A stretch of 64,000 nucleotides of DNA, taken from assembly GCA_030248215.1 (NCBI GenBank), contig JASANG010002792.1, positions 434,001 through 498,000 of the forward strand, written 5' to 3'. Of this stretch, positions 43,237-54,044 are shown piece after piece; the stretch's first letter is position 1; every line of letters starts with the position of its first letter. The notes under the pieces are model-generated. The model did not search any database, was not told where the DNA came from, and worked only from the letters and a program-made list of their open reading frames with translations. Position numbers and translations under genes: made by a program. The stretch is from Enoplolaimus lenunculus. Taxonomy: Eukaryota; Nematoda; Enoplea; Enoplida; Thoracostomopsidae.

Positions 43237-46200
43237 TTATTTGTCTTCATCAGACGAGGATGAGGTTTCAATATCGCACGAGTCATTGAGTTCTTTAACT
43301 GTTAGAAAATATTTTCCTGTCAACGCTCTTTCAAATCTTTGTATCGTGCATTGACTAGTGGGACAGCGCGGCAGTGAAAGCCGGTACAGAAAAGCTGTCG
43401 GAGATGACGTTTCGTTGCGGTAGAATATTTCTACCTGAAATTAAAACTTGCAATGTAATCTCAGTTAGTCGCGGTAAAATATCCTTTTATAAACAAAGAA
43501 ACTATACATACGGCGCTAAACGTAACAGACACGATTATGCAATTCATTTCTTAATATACCAGTTTAATCTCACCAAATCTTAGAGCATACTATACTGCAG
43601 ACAGCATTTAATTTTCAAAATCTGTTCGTCAAGCAGCCTGTTTTTGCAGCCGCTAACACATTCCAGTTTTGTTATAAAATACGATCCCTTAGAAACTTTG
43701 AAATTCACATTTCTCATACTGTCAAAAGATATTTTAATAGCTTTCTTTACGATTTACGAACTCACAAAATGATGGCCAGATTTTCGATCGTGATGAAGTT
43801 CGAAAATGAGAGCGGTGGCATAAGGTGGTGCAATACCGTTATACAAATCGAGGTTTTGCAACAGTGGAATAACAGTTCCCATATGCTGTAAAGTACATAA
43901 ATATATATATATATTATAAATATGTGTATATATATATCAAATTTCATCGTATCCGCAGTAAGCTGTGAGTAGCATACAGGAAAACATTTCCCAAAGTATT
44001 CACATTTTGAACGTAAGGGACGTCGTCTGCTTCTGAAAGGAGTCCGCCTACATTGACACGGAGTAGGTACAAAAAATACCATTAGTTGACAGACCATTTG
44101 TCTAGCAGTCTTCCGGTCTTGTCACCCAGAAAAAGTGGTACGTCCATTGCCGAACCGGCCGGAGCGCCGACGATGGCCTTCTGAACGTTTATTTAGAAGG
44201 CGACGCCGAGAATAGTTCGTGTTCTGATTTTCACTAACCGAACTATAAATTCGAAGCTTTTCATTCATATTTTTTGCAGCTTTGCTTTTCAGTCGTGTTA
44301 ATATATCCCCAGTTAGTAGCCCTGAAACAGATAAATGAGAGCGAGATGCAAATGGAATGAAATGAAGCATTTTCTGCGACGCAAATACATTCTGGGTTTA
44401 CGCTGTGCCACTGACTAGCAATTTTCGGTACACACAATCACAGATCGACTGCAAAGAAGCGAATGTCGCGTGCTGTGCTACTGTAAAATAACTTTCAATT
44501 TCTGTTCAAAACGATAAATTGAATTGAAGACAACTGTAAATGCGATAACGATAGTAGCGGTATAAAACGTTTTAGAGAATGAGCGTTGCTTTGATTTCTG
44601 CATTTTACAATTCAAACGAATTCATTTTAAATGCGTCGATCTTAAGGCAATTGGGTGCCATCGAGCAAAGTTTGAATGCAGCGAATGAATCAATAGGAAA
44701 GCGAACTTGGCGTCCTTCGTATTTACAGGTCTTCGTGTTTTAGACAACTGTTTAGTTCTCAAACTGAAGCATAGTACTCAATATATACCATCTTCAGCGT
44801 TGTAATTTTTGTAGAAGCACAAGCGTGACCAAAGAAATTTTGGCTTACAATATCAGTGTAAAAGTTATAATTTTTGTTAAATTAAACAAACCTCCAGCCA
44901 ATTTGTGTTCAATTTCATCGTCAAACTTAAATCGATAATTCAGCTGGTACACTTTTGAAATTGCATCATACGTTGCGTTATTAAACCATGAAGGCAAACG
45001 TGCCCGCTTCCACAACTAAAGCCGATACAGCAATGATATATTAACCCGTGGTAACCAAAAATGTTACCGCTTGCTGTATAGATCGGTTCCGAATTTGAAA
45101 ATATCCGGAAAAGCATACGTAAAGATAAAATATTCTATAACTTAATTGCCCATATTTAATAAAATTTAGTTAATTTAATTTGCAAGATTCGTAAACTGTA
45201 CGTTTGCATGTCGGCAAGTTGTGTTAGAAAAACTTTTCAGGCAAAAATTAGAAATTACACAATAATGGCCATGTTTTAGAAAAAATGTATTAAACTGAGC
45301 TGCAAGGTGTGTGCAAACGCTCAACAAATTTTAAATATCTTATAAATTGTCTCTGCAAGCAGCTAAATCTAGAGAACGTTGTGCACGTTTTCAAATCTAA
45401 CATACTTGCTTCAAAGCTTTAAAGTGGCAAATAATTGACCATATTATATACTTAAATCTTAACCATATTCCATTGCTGCGAGCAGAATATTTTATTGTGT
45501 AGTGCAAGGGGCATACAATATGATGTTAAGAAACATTATATACTCATTAAACTACACTTATAACAAAATTGCTGAAGAAACCCAGGATTGTGCGGCTGCA
45601 ATCCCTACAGGCGCTCATGAACAATGGATTGTTAATTACAGTAACACTTTACCATGGCTAAAATTGGTGCGTAAAGCTTTTTGATTTTTGAAAGTTGCTT
45701 ATATTTTGGCGAAATTTTTGAAAACATTCGAATTATGCGCTGATATTCTGGTCGTTTTTCGAGTTGTCGCCACATTGGATCATCGTGCGCTTTACGCCAT
45801 TTATCAATCGGTTTGCAATCGTATTCGCTTGGTTTAAGAAGCTTAATAGATAATAGGTGATTAGTATTAGGTTTGCTAATTCAATGTACCTAATATCACT
45901 GTGTGCAAGAGCTGTGTATTGTGATTGCAGAATGTAATTTCAAAGTTTAGTCCTTTTAATATTAATTATACAGCTGCTGCCAATTTATCATATTTTATCA
46001 AAGTCCCAACATTTCTTGTCTGTATTATTAAAGAAAATTAAAAAATTACCTATAATGCCAGTATATCTGCGAGTTTGCACGAAATTCATTGCGCAAACTA
46101 CAAAGCATAAACTTAAAACTATGAGTTTAAAAGATATAACTCGTGTGGAATAAGAAAGAAGCGAACTTATTAAAAAACAGTACCGGATCTTTGGTCAATT

Positions 46201-48208
46201 CAACCGTATGAACAGGAACTGGTTGCCAGAGCAGATTTGGATTCCAGATTTCAAAACCTTTAGGCGGAAACAGTCCAGCGAGAACAGCAAGAGCACTCGA
46301 TATTGTCCTGTCAGTGTCGGTTGATCTTACGTAGACCTAAAAAAATTGGTGCCAATGTTATTTTAGGGCCGTAACAGTAGGTTAAGCGCGTTCCTAAGCC
46401 TAAGCCTAAGCATAAGCGTTGCGGAAGCGTTTTCCTAAGCCAAAGCCTAAGTAAACGATGTAGTCTAAAATGTAAGCCTACTCTTTTACAGACCCAGCAG
46501 AAACTGGGACGGCCGTAAAAGTAACAAGGGTCAAAATTGTTATGCTTCAAAACACTAGAAATAAGTTTTTTAATTAATATACCTTCTTCAGGTGCCTATT
46601 ATTCTTGCGTATATGTAACAACGCGGAAAGCAACGAAATTAGGTTTGTGAATTACTAAATATTTCTAAAACAATCGCTGTGTTATTGGTTTATGTATATT
46701 TCGCCATTTATTTACTGGTTTGCCAATAGCACTTGACCGCTACTGCAACTTTGGTTTCTACTTGGTAACGGCCAAGATAGTTAGAGCTTTAGCTCCAAGG
46801 TTTCTAATGCCTGAAGAAGTAAGTTTCATCGCATCACTTACAACACATATTGGTGGCCAATGAATTAGGTGTATATATTTGACAACAGTGCGGTCAATAG
46901 ATGAAAAATTCTACTTTGGTATGCGAACTTTTTAAATTCCGCGCGAAATTCGAAACGTGAGGGTATATATTTCAAATTTCGACGGAAAATTCGAATTTCA
47001 TCTGCAATTTTCCATTTTTGTCGGCAATATTAAAGGTTTGGCAGATTTTGACGGAAAAATTTATATTTTGTCGGGATTCACATTTTGGCTGAAAATTTTC
47101 AAATTTTGGCGAGAAAATAAAAATTTTGGCTAAAAATCTCAAGTATTGGGGGCAATTAAAATTATAAATTTTTAAAGACAACTATTTGTATATAAAATAT
47201 CTCACAACTGTTCTATAGTTAACAGCGGTATTTCCTGTAAACAGCAAGGGTATAAAATGTCCGCTATAGCGTTACCGAAAACACTGTATAATCCGGGTAG
47301 CTACCTATATTGTTGGTTGTTGCATGTGTGAAGCACACGAGAAGTAAGGTAAGTTTTTGTGTGATACAACGTAAGCATAACGGCGTTAGAGGCGTGACTA
47401 GCCTTTATATGTAGACATGACGGTAATATCAGACACAGTTTTAAATGTTGAAAGTAGCAAACTAACCTCTTTGTAATCGTAATGGTTTTTCAGTAGGTTC
47501 TTGTATCGTTCGTGAAGGAATTGACCCAAAAAATAACATTGTTGTGTACCTTTCTGAATTTACCAACACATACATTGTAGCAAATTTCCATTTTCAAATA
47601 AAATAAATTTGAAGGAAAATGCTAATAAAACTGTTCCGCCCCTGTTCTTTACATTGGCCGACGCATGGATCGTATTATAATACATTTGACCATTATGGGC
47701 TATATTTCTTCGGTGTCTCAGTGGTAAAATGACATGCGACTGTTTTACACTTTGTAACACATTAAATGTTAAGGGTTAATACACTGCAAAACACGGTGAG
47801 TCAAATTGACTCTCTTCCAAATAGGTTCTACGGGACTACACCAACTGAGTCAAATTCGACTCCATTAGAATCTGACTCTGGCGGAGTAGAATTTGACTGA
47901 GTTTGCGTAGTCCCGAAAAGCCTATTTCCAAGAGTGTCAATTTGACTCACCATTTTTTGCAGTGTAGTCTTATGTTTATGCACAGGGCAGAGGATTAGTA
48001 TTAGGTAGAAGCTTTATGCAAAGTAGAGCCTTTTCTAAATCCTAAGCTTAAAATTAAAACCTGAGCCTGATATTATTAAGCTTGCGGCAGGAAGTGTATC
48101 AGAGCCTACCTGAGTCAACTCTTCACCTCCAATATTCCAATCGCCTGCCGGAATCCCTGGCGGTAGGTCGTCGTTGTTGTCTGGATACCGGTGACCATGT
48201 CGAAATAG
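43237..48208 (-). CDS. Histidine acid phosphatase (ACP2/prostatic type)
   Basis: Lysosomal or secreted phosphomonoesterase of the histidine phosphatase superfamily. Minus-strand exons, in order: 48110-48208, 47467-47553, 46184-46336, 45653-45841, 44892-45015, 44239-44321, 43766-43885, 43237-43434; phases agree throughout. The first exon has the nucleophile motif LFRHGHRYP. Next come [32 protein letters not shown] (second catalytic arginine), WQPVPVHTV (phosphate-pocket region) and [14 protein letters not shown], and the end has the paired cysteines LPRCPTSQC. Length and order fit human ACP2. The normal YSAHD motif reads YSSHM, so the aspartate that protonates the leaving group is replaced by methionine at an exon junction. 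The signal-peptide exon above 48208 was not found; an uninterrupted reading up to an ATG at 48247 is the alternative. A polyadenylation signal (AATAAA on the minus strand) is at 43225-43230. Confidence 0.9.
46350..46532. mobile_element. TTAGGC-carrying MITE (family T), acid phosphatase intron
   Basis: Left end GCCAATGTTATTTTAGGG followed by CCGTAAC; right end reversed GACCCTTGTTACTTTTACG followed by GCCGT. The interior has CCTAAGCCTAAGCC units (46393-46470). It lies about 14 bases from the acceptor of the VYVRSTD exon on the minus strand, so its end contributes to the splice-site context. Confidence 0.7.
46950..47165. repeat. Degenerate AAAATTTTGGC-type tandem repeat
   Basis: Short units around AAATTTTGGCNGAAAAT repeat loosely about ten times within an intron of the acid phosphatase. 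The minus-strand open frame here is a by-product. Confidence 0.5.
47782..47964. mobile_element. MITE family G, acid phosphatase intron
   Basis: CACTGCAAAACACGGTGAG...CACCATTTTTTGCAGTG with TA on both sides (47780-47781 and 47965-47966). The interior palindromes match 11880-12095. It sits in the intron between the first two recognised exons. Confidence 0.82.
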
Positions 48209-48754
48209 CTGAAGTTTATGTTTTTCACATTTTAAAAATTTAAACAAAACAAAAGATAAACAACGAACTTAGATTAATAATCCAGAAATATTAATGAAAA
48301 GCAGTGTACGGTTGTAGGCAAAATTCCGAATTTGACTAGTTTTATACCAGGAACATTGTCTATGAAAACATTTCTACATGGTTTGAGTACCAATTGAACC
48401 ATATGAACCAGTAAAAAAACTGGCAACGCAGTATTAACAAAATTTTCAAAATCAATTACAGAGTATATACTTGCAAAAAATTTCAAGGCGAAGGGCAAAT
48501 ACGTAATTTCAAAAGAAAAGCTAATGAATTATAATTTAATTCTAAACGCCAATAAACCTTACCACTAAAGAATACACTAATTTACGACCTTCCAAAATGT
48601 CAGATCGCGGTCCAAACAATGATGTTGCAGCTATCTGTGAGGTGTATGGCAAAATGATTGACATTGGTAATAAAATCCAGTATGCTAACGAATAAATCAT
48701 GGTATTTTTTTGATTAGAATGAGCTTAAAATTTAGCAAAATAGAAACATCATTA

Positions 48755-48954
48755 CTGCGAAAAATGGTGAGATGACTCTCTCCGAAATAGGGTCTACGGG
48801 ACGACACAAACTGAGTGAAATTCGATCACGCCAGAGTCCAATTTGACACACTGAGTCGCACGTTTGACTGTGGCGGTGAATTTGACTCAGTATGTGTAGT
48901 CTAGTTGAGCCTATTCCGGACAAAGTCACTTTGACTCACCATTTTTTGCAGCGT
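48755..48954. mobile_element. MITE family G
   Basis: CTGCGAAAAATGGTGAGATG...CTCACCATTTTTTGCAGCG. The terminal bases are eroded, and the GAGTCAAATT-type palindromes are more mutated than in the other copies; the oldest-looking of the four. Confidence 0.7.
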
Positions 48955-49740
48955 GCGAGAGCATATTAACCAATCCAAAGATAAAAGTGGGACCCCATGA
49001 AGCGGAGTGATGTGGTGCGGATTTGGACAACCCGTGAAGCAGTTCCCTGTGTGGCATATGGGCGGGCTAAAATACTGCAAATCCGAAAGTAGAATTATGC
49101 TCGACTTCGAAATTTTTAGCTTAGAGATATATAAGCTAAAAAAATGTTTAGACAGGCTAAGTATCTAAACGTTTCATCGTTCATCGAAATTTTCTTGTCT
49201 GCCGCTTGCTAAAATTGTTCTCTAATACGAATAAAAGTGCGTGGAAAGATAGATTAAATATTTTGAAAATATTGAGAATCAACATATAAGCGTTTCAGAA
49301 ATCCCGTTAATTTTTTTGGTTAATATTAAGCTGCTATTTTTATTGTTTAGGAGTGTTTACTGTGTTAGTCATACTTTATTTTTCCAGTCAACAAACGAAC
49401 GCAAACATAAAGATTTAGTACGACTCATCTGATTAAAATAAAATATATACTGCTAAAATTGCATAACATTGACCTAAACTGCTTTGTTTGACTTTTAGAG
49501 AACTTAACTCAATATCAAAGCTGGTGCGCTTTCTATCTGTTCTGTAGTACTTGAACCATATCCGCATATGGTAAACGCTAAAGCAAATTAGCTATTGTCG
49601 ACTCTTACGCGTTTCTCCTATATTTAAGGTTTAAGTACTAGGGTTAAGTGAAGGTTTTGGCAAAGGATTATGCTTAGGCTTGGAAAAGCATTTTTCTAAA
49701 CCTGTATAAACCAAGGCTTAGTCCTGAGCCTGAATTAATG

Positions 49741-49994
49741 CACTGTAAATTCCCGTGAGTTGATTTTAACTCAGAATGAGTTGAATCGCTCTGTCTGAGT
49801 TAGGACTGTCAGAACTCATAATTACGAGTTGATTCAACTCATTCTGATTTAATTAGTCAACTCTCCCGAACTAAACTCAAATCATAGTGAGAATCAACTG
49901 AACTCAGAGTGAGTTTAAGTATATTGTTATTAACTCAGGAATAAAATTAACTTGGCGTCTGAGTTGACTAATTAACTCATTGCCATTTACAGTG
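49741..49994. mobile_element. MITE with CACTGTAAAT ends and GAGTTGA/TCAACTC interior
   Basis: Perfect 10-base inverted ends CACTGTAAAT and ATTTACAGTG. The interior alternates TGAGTTGATT/AACTCA motifs in both orientations, the same design as family G but with a different motif. It is inserted in a TTAGGC-like tract whose right remnant (CCTAGGCCTAAAGG) follows at about 49997. Confidence 0.75.
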
Positions 49995-50338
49995 TGCCTA
50001 GGCCTAAAGGATAAAAGTCGACAAGAGTCAAATTGTTTAAATTTTACTGGTTCCTCAATTGTTAAATTTGGTTAAAAAGGTGGGTTGATGAAGATTTGAA
50101 TCATATTACTGAGTTGAACTTAATTCTCGGAAAGTCAAAGTTTAGTTTGACGCCCACAGATGTCTTGCAGTATAGAAACAAATGTACTTTCTCAGTCTAA
50201 CATCTTTGGCTGTACAAACTAGACTTTGCTGAATGTTTTGCTGGATAGTTTAGCGAGTAACTAAAAAATACGGTAAAAAATAAACAAAGTCTTTATTATA
50301 GTTGAAATTCCTCAAACTTATAAATACGTTTTTGCAGA

Positions 50339-50546
50339 AAAAACGATCCAACTAGCTGCTAGTAGTATGCAGCAGTGGGCATCGAATATTTTCCCATTTC
50401 ACGCAATCCCGCCGGATATTTATCCCGATATCCGTGCACATCTGAAAGCCGATTACAAAATAAAGCTAAATCTGAAACAGGAACATGATTTTTTTAATCA
50501 ACGACGATTTTATGAAAACAATATTTTACGCTTGGCAGGTGGTTGA
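50339..50546 (+). CDS. Orphan terminal exon, unrecognised protein
   Basis: A good acceptor (GTTTTTGCAG) precedes a 208-base open frame reading, after a split first codon, KTIQLAASSMQQWASNIFPF, then HAIPPDIYPDIRAHL and QEHDFFNQRRFYEN, ending LRLAGG-stop. Amino-acid composition is protein-like and no frame on the other strand competes. It needs an upstream exon ending in phase 1, which I did not find. Family unknown. Confidence 0.35.
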
Positions 50547-51275
50547 ACGACTGAATCACGAAAATTCATCGCCCGAATCTTCGTACCTGACATTTCCTAG
50601 ACCTGACAATTTATTGGCCATTATGTCTCTAAGCTAAGGCTTAGGCTTAATAGGTTCAGACTCTATTAGGTTTTAAATATTATGCTTTGGTTTACGCTTA
50701 GGCTTTGCACACTGTAATGCGATAAGTTCTCGAGCAACGAATTGTCGTAGAATCCAACTGGCACCAATTTATAGCGCTGTGTCTTATGCACAGATCGTCT
50801 GAAAATTCGATAGAAAAAATATCCACTTTTGTCGGAAATGTAGTCCGTTAGCTGCTGCTGGACAATCTACGGTGCTATGCGGGATTTTATTATGGAGATT
50901 ATAGGATCTATAACTTAATGTAAACATTGTTTTTGGAGTCAGCAGCACACCATAACGTGAGTTTTGCTGTTGTCTTCAAAGTTTTGCTGTTGTCTTCAAA
51001 CATTTTCAAGGTTATGCATCTGCTGAGGCGTATCCTTTCTCTCTGCTTATAGGATCGATCTAAGTACCGTAATCAGGCACAACTGGGATAGCGGAAAACG
51101 CGGAAGCCGCAGCTGGAGGCGGCGCAAAATTAGGTAAGAAAAAGAACGTTGCATCGATTTGGCTGTTTAGAACCTGTGGAGACAGAGTTATTTAATCGAC
51201 CAGACCATTAGTTATTTCTTTCGGAGCAGGCCAAAACCAATCCCAATCCGTCGTTTCGCCACTGCATTGAGCATC

Positions 51276-51557
51276 TTACAGCTTTCGATTTGGCCGCTTA
51301 GAGGCTGATGTAACAGAACTGTTCGATGATCCGAGGACAACCTTTTTTCGCACATTTCGTTCTGACGCGCTTCGCTCGAATCGTTTTGTTAACTCGCTAA
51401 CTTTGCGTTGTTTTTCAACGTGCCTGCCGTCAAATGGATTCCATCCTAACGCACCCGAGTCTGACGAGCTTGAACTTTCTGATACTTCTATTAAACTTTC
51501 TGGATCGCCTAACGATAACGTTGGGCTTGTTCTTGTTGCGATCACACGCGGAGCAAT
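51276..51557 (-). CDS. Possible last exon of the QT-rich protein
   Basis: After a good acceptor (AAATTGCAG on the minus strand) an open frame of 93 residues reads IAPRVIATRTSPTLSLGDPE, then a serine stretch (VSESSSSSDSG), a basic segment (ELTKRFERSASERNVRKK) and ends KRPNRKL. Polar and probably disordered. Its joining donor is uncertain; a GTAACC after TQKI in the ORF above would fit in phase. Confidence 0.4.
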   Translation of the reverse strand: MAPRVIATRTSPTLSLGDPESLIEVSESSSSSDSGALGWNPFDGRHVEKQRKVSELTKRFERSASERNVRKKVVLGSSNSSVTSASKRPNRKL

Positions 51558-51587
51558 CTGCAATTTATAGTTAAAACAGGAATATAT

Positions 51588-53516
51588 TCAACATTTACAA
51601 AAGTGTGCGCAACTGGGAACTGAGCACTGTCCCTGTGGAAAATATTGGTGTCTAGCGCGCGTTGCGATTTGTCGTTTATTCCGCCCTGTTTGTAGAGCGT
51701 ATGAAGTATTTAACGTAGCGAATTGCAGGGTTACAATTTTCTGTGTTTTGTCTCGACTTAAAACGTAAAAAGTTTTGAATTTGTCATTTTGAATGTGACT
51801 CAAAACAATCTGAATTGGCGAAAAAGCTAGAAGCTGACTAGTAAAAGATGTTTTTGTGCGCGGAATGAAAATTTTTCTAGCACAATCAATGATTTGTGGA
51901 TATTCTACTGGGGTCGCAAAGCTGTCAGTGAACGAACAATGCTCTTTTTTGAAAACAATCAGCAAACTACAGTTGTATACCTTTTTAGTTGTATCAACTT
52001 GAACAGCTCGATCAATATGATTTAAAGTTTTAAATCGCGTAAGGCCATGACTGTTGTCTTGTTCGTCAATTTCGTTCGCATCTGATTTGCTACGCGGTCG
52101 GAAACAATTTGTGCCATCTGGTTTGTTCTGGCCGTTTACTGGGTCACAGGTCGATGGAATGTGATCGTCGCCTGAATTTTGAGTTGACCTCAGTATGCTG
52201 GAATGCAACGCTTCTAGATCGGACGGGTCTCCGTGCAAGTTTCCAGTGCACACTAATTTCCAAAAATCTGTAATCAGTGTTGGTTTCGTTGCAAGACACT
52301 CTAGAGAATATTTCAGCGTTGGCGAAACGCATTCGGTAGAGCGAGATTTAGTTAGTTTTTTAAATTTCGACCGAAGTGACATTTTTCGACCTGTCGGTGC
52401 TTCATAACAAGATCCATTTTCAGTAATCGTCATTTCCACCATATCTGCCTTATCCTGAGCTTGTGGTAAATCAGTTTGCGCCCCAACCTCATTCATCAAT
52501 GGAATATTTGGCTGTTCGCATTGGATTTGAGCATCTTCCAACGCGTTGTTATCAGTTTGAACACTTATTTCGTCAGAGATCAATAAGCTGAGCAGCGTTT
52601 GTGTGATACTATCAAAACATTCAATCAAAGTCGTTTGCGATGTGGTGTCGTTTTTGTCAACGTCTGTTTTCTCGGTTTGCGAGCTGGTGTGCTGAAACGA
52701 ATCGTCCAAATCAGATCGCAGGGTTTGTGAAGTATTTTGAGCAATTGCAGTAGCATCAGTTTGTGACACTGCATGACGATGATCAAAGTACGACACACTA
52801 GTTTGAGTTTTTCGTTGAGTGCGATTTGAGAGTAATTGCGTCTGACACGCAGAATGTGATTTTGGCCGTTTCGCCGCTGATATACAGCTGTCAATGACGT
52901 CATCCGTTTCGTCCACGTGTAGCAGAGTTAGTTTAGTTTGGTTACACGCCTCGCTGAAAGTTCTCGGTGCTGCTTGAAGCAATAAAGATGTATCTGAAGT
53001 TTTATACGTTAGATCTTGATCACAATCATCAGATTCTGTGTTATGAACAAATTCTGGCACGAGTTGTAACTGCGAATTATCACAAGACAGCGAATTAAAA
53101 GTGGGTTTGAAACTCAATGATGATTGTGAGGAAGTTTCAGACGAATTTGTATTTGAAATAACGCTAGTTTGAGTAGCGGAATGTTGTTTGTCTACGGACG
53201 CCGTTTGTACACCAACAGTTGTGTACGACAAACGCTTCGACGCTTCGCTATGAGCTGCTTGTACAGCTTTGTTGATCAGCGTAGCACAGATTGGGATAGC
53301 GTTTTTGCCTTCGATTTCTAATATTTCAATTTGTTGTTTTGTTGAAGCTAAAATATTTGATTTTGAGTTGTTGTTAATATTGTCTAATCGGTCCATGCCA
53401 TGTTTTACTAAAAAGGCGGCTGATCGGTTCATTTTCAGAATCAGTTCGAGATTCAGCATCGATTTATGATATAAATATGGGTGGAGCAAGGATTTGGAAA
53501 GAACGGGATTTTTCAT
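51588..53516 (-). CDS. Long polar ORF with repeated QT motifs; probable cytoplasmic tail of the K2P channel
   Basis: A 642-codon open frame, rich in S, T, Q, D and N. An internal TTTTAG acceptor at 53348-53349 gives an exon starting at 53347 whose phase matches the donor of the K2P exon 54045-54232, so the natural reading is a long C-terminal tail of that channel. Between ORF residues 104 and 348 there are about a dozen QT motifs, most preceded by S, T, V or A: GVQTA, ATQTS, ACQTQ, KTQTS, VSQTD, TSQTL, SSQTE, TSQTT, ITQTL, SVQTD and GAQTD, with AVQVD near 504. These resemble docking motifs for the dynein light chain LC8. The last third (about 510-610) is less biased and looks folded. It could instead be a separate gene. 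Confidence 0.6.
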   Translation of the reverse strand: MKNPVLSKSLLHPYLYHKSMLNLELILKMNRSAAFLVKHGMDRLDNINNNSKSNILASTKQQIEILEIEGKNAIPICATLINKAVQAAHSEASKRLSYTTVGVQTASVDKQHSATQTSVISNTNSSETSSQSSLSFKPTFNSLSCDNSQLQLVPEFVHNTESDDCDQDLTYKTSDTSLLLQAAPRTFSEACNQTKLTLLHVDETDDVIDSCISAAKRPKSHSACQTQLLSNRTQRKTQTSVSYFDHRHAVSQTDATAIAQNTSQTLRSDLDDSFQHTSSQTEKTDVDKNDTTSQTTLIECFDSITQTLLSLLISDEISVQTDNNALEDAQIQCEQPNIPLMNEVGAQTDLPQAQDKADMVEMTITENGSCYEAPTGRKMSLRSKFKKLTKSRSTECVSPTLKYSLECLATKPTLITDFWKLVCTGNLHGDPSDLEALHSSILRSTQNSGDDHIPSTCDPVNGQNKPDGTNCFRPRSKSDANEIDEQDNSHGLTRFKTLNHIDRAVQVDTTKKVYNCSLLIVFKKEHCSFTDSFATPVEYPQIIDCARKIFIPRTKTSFTSQLLAFSPIQIVLSHIQNDKFKTFYVLSRDKTQKIVTLQFATLNTSYALQTGRNKRQIATRARHQYFPQGQCSVPSCAHFCKC

Positions 53517-53524
53517 TGGAATTT

Positions 53525-53673
53525 CGGCCCATGTTACTTACTTTCAGGGGCGTCCAGCATTCTGGTGGGTCTAAAAAGAGTAGGTTTAGATTCTAGATTA
53601 CAATTTTTTGCTTAGGCTTAGGCTTAGGAATACGTTTAATCTACTGTTACGCCCCTTAAAGTAACATTGGCCG
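53525..53673. mobile_element. TTAGGC-carrying MITE (family T), K2P intron
   Basis: The youngest-looking copy. Left end CGGCCCATGTTACTTACTTT followed by CAGGGGCGT; right end ACGCCCCTTAAAGTAACATT followed by GGCCG. The interior is only about 95 bases and holds clean TTAGGCTTAGGCTTAGG (53610-53630). It lies within the intron before the tail exon, if that exon starts at 53347. Confidence 0.82.
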
Positions 53674-54044
53674 AAATTTCAACGTTGCTGTTTTTCTTTT
53701 TAGAAATTACCTGAATAAACTTCTTAGAAATCGATTGAATACAAAACAAAATAAAGGTTTATTTGACCGTTAGACCTTTTTAGTACGATATTTTCGATTT
53801 TCTACCAAACCGCACAAACTCCATTAATTAATGTTAAAAATGTCACAAAAAACAGCTCATTGCTCATCTAATCGTCACACTAATTTGAGAAAATTTCAAT
53901 TGCAACAACCGATGCGAAATCTGCGTTTGCAGTCAGACACTTTAAGATAAATGTTGCAGTCAACTGCATCCGAAAATACTGTACTGTTGAAACAAAGTTC
54001 ACTGTGATATTAATGATTTGTATCTATTGACCCTTGGACCTTAC

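Larger units (their letters stand above)
48209..51275. other. Between acid phosphatase and the QT-rich ORF; repeats plus one orphan exon
   Basis: Apart from the MITE at 48755-48954, the element at 49741-49994, TTAGGC-like tracts (about 49640-49740 and 50632-50705) and the orphan exon 50339-50546, I see no gene. A 20-base direct repeat (GTTTTGCTGTTGTCTTCAAA, twice) lies at about 50958-51000. Confidence 0.5.

Noticed and set aside
45350-45400. Possible extra acid phosphatase microexon reading FENVHN.
   Set aside because: Joining 45653-45841 directly to 44892-45015 aligns with human ACP2 at the expected length (to the LPSW/LPPW motif), so no exon is missing.
45502-45684. Plus-strand frame of 60 codons with protein-like composition.
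   Set aside because: It overlaps in antisense the acid phosphatase exon 45653-45841, which has family support; no splice or homology evidence for the plus strand.
46671-46806. Plus-strand open stretch ending PRFLMPEE before a GTAAGT donor, looking like a membrane exon.
   Set aside because: No acceptor with AG precedes it, it lies inside an intron of the minus-strand acid phosphatase whose exons join without it, and no partner exon in matching phase was found.
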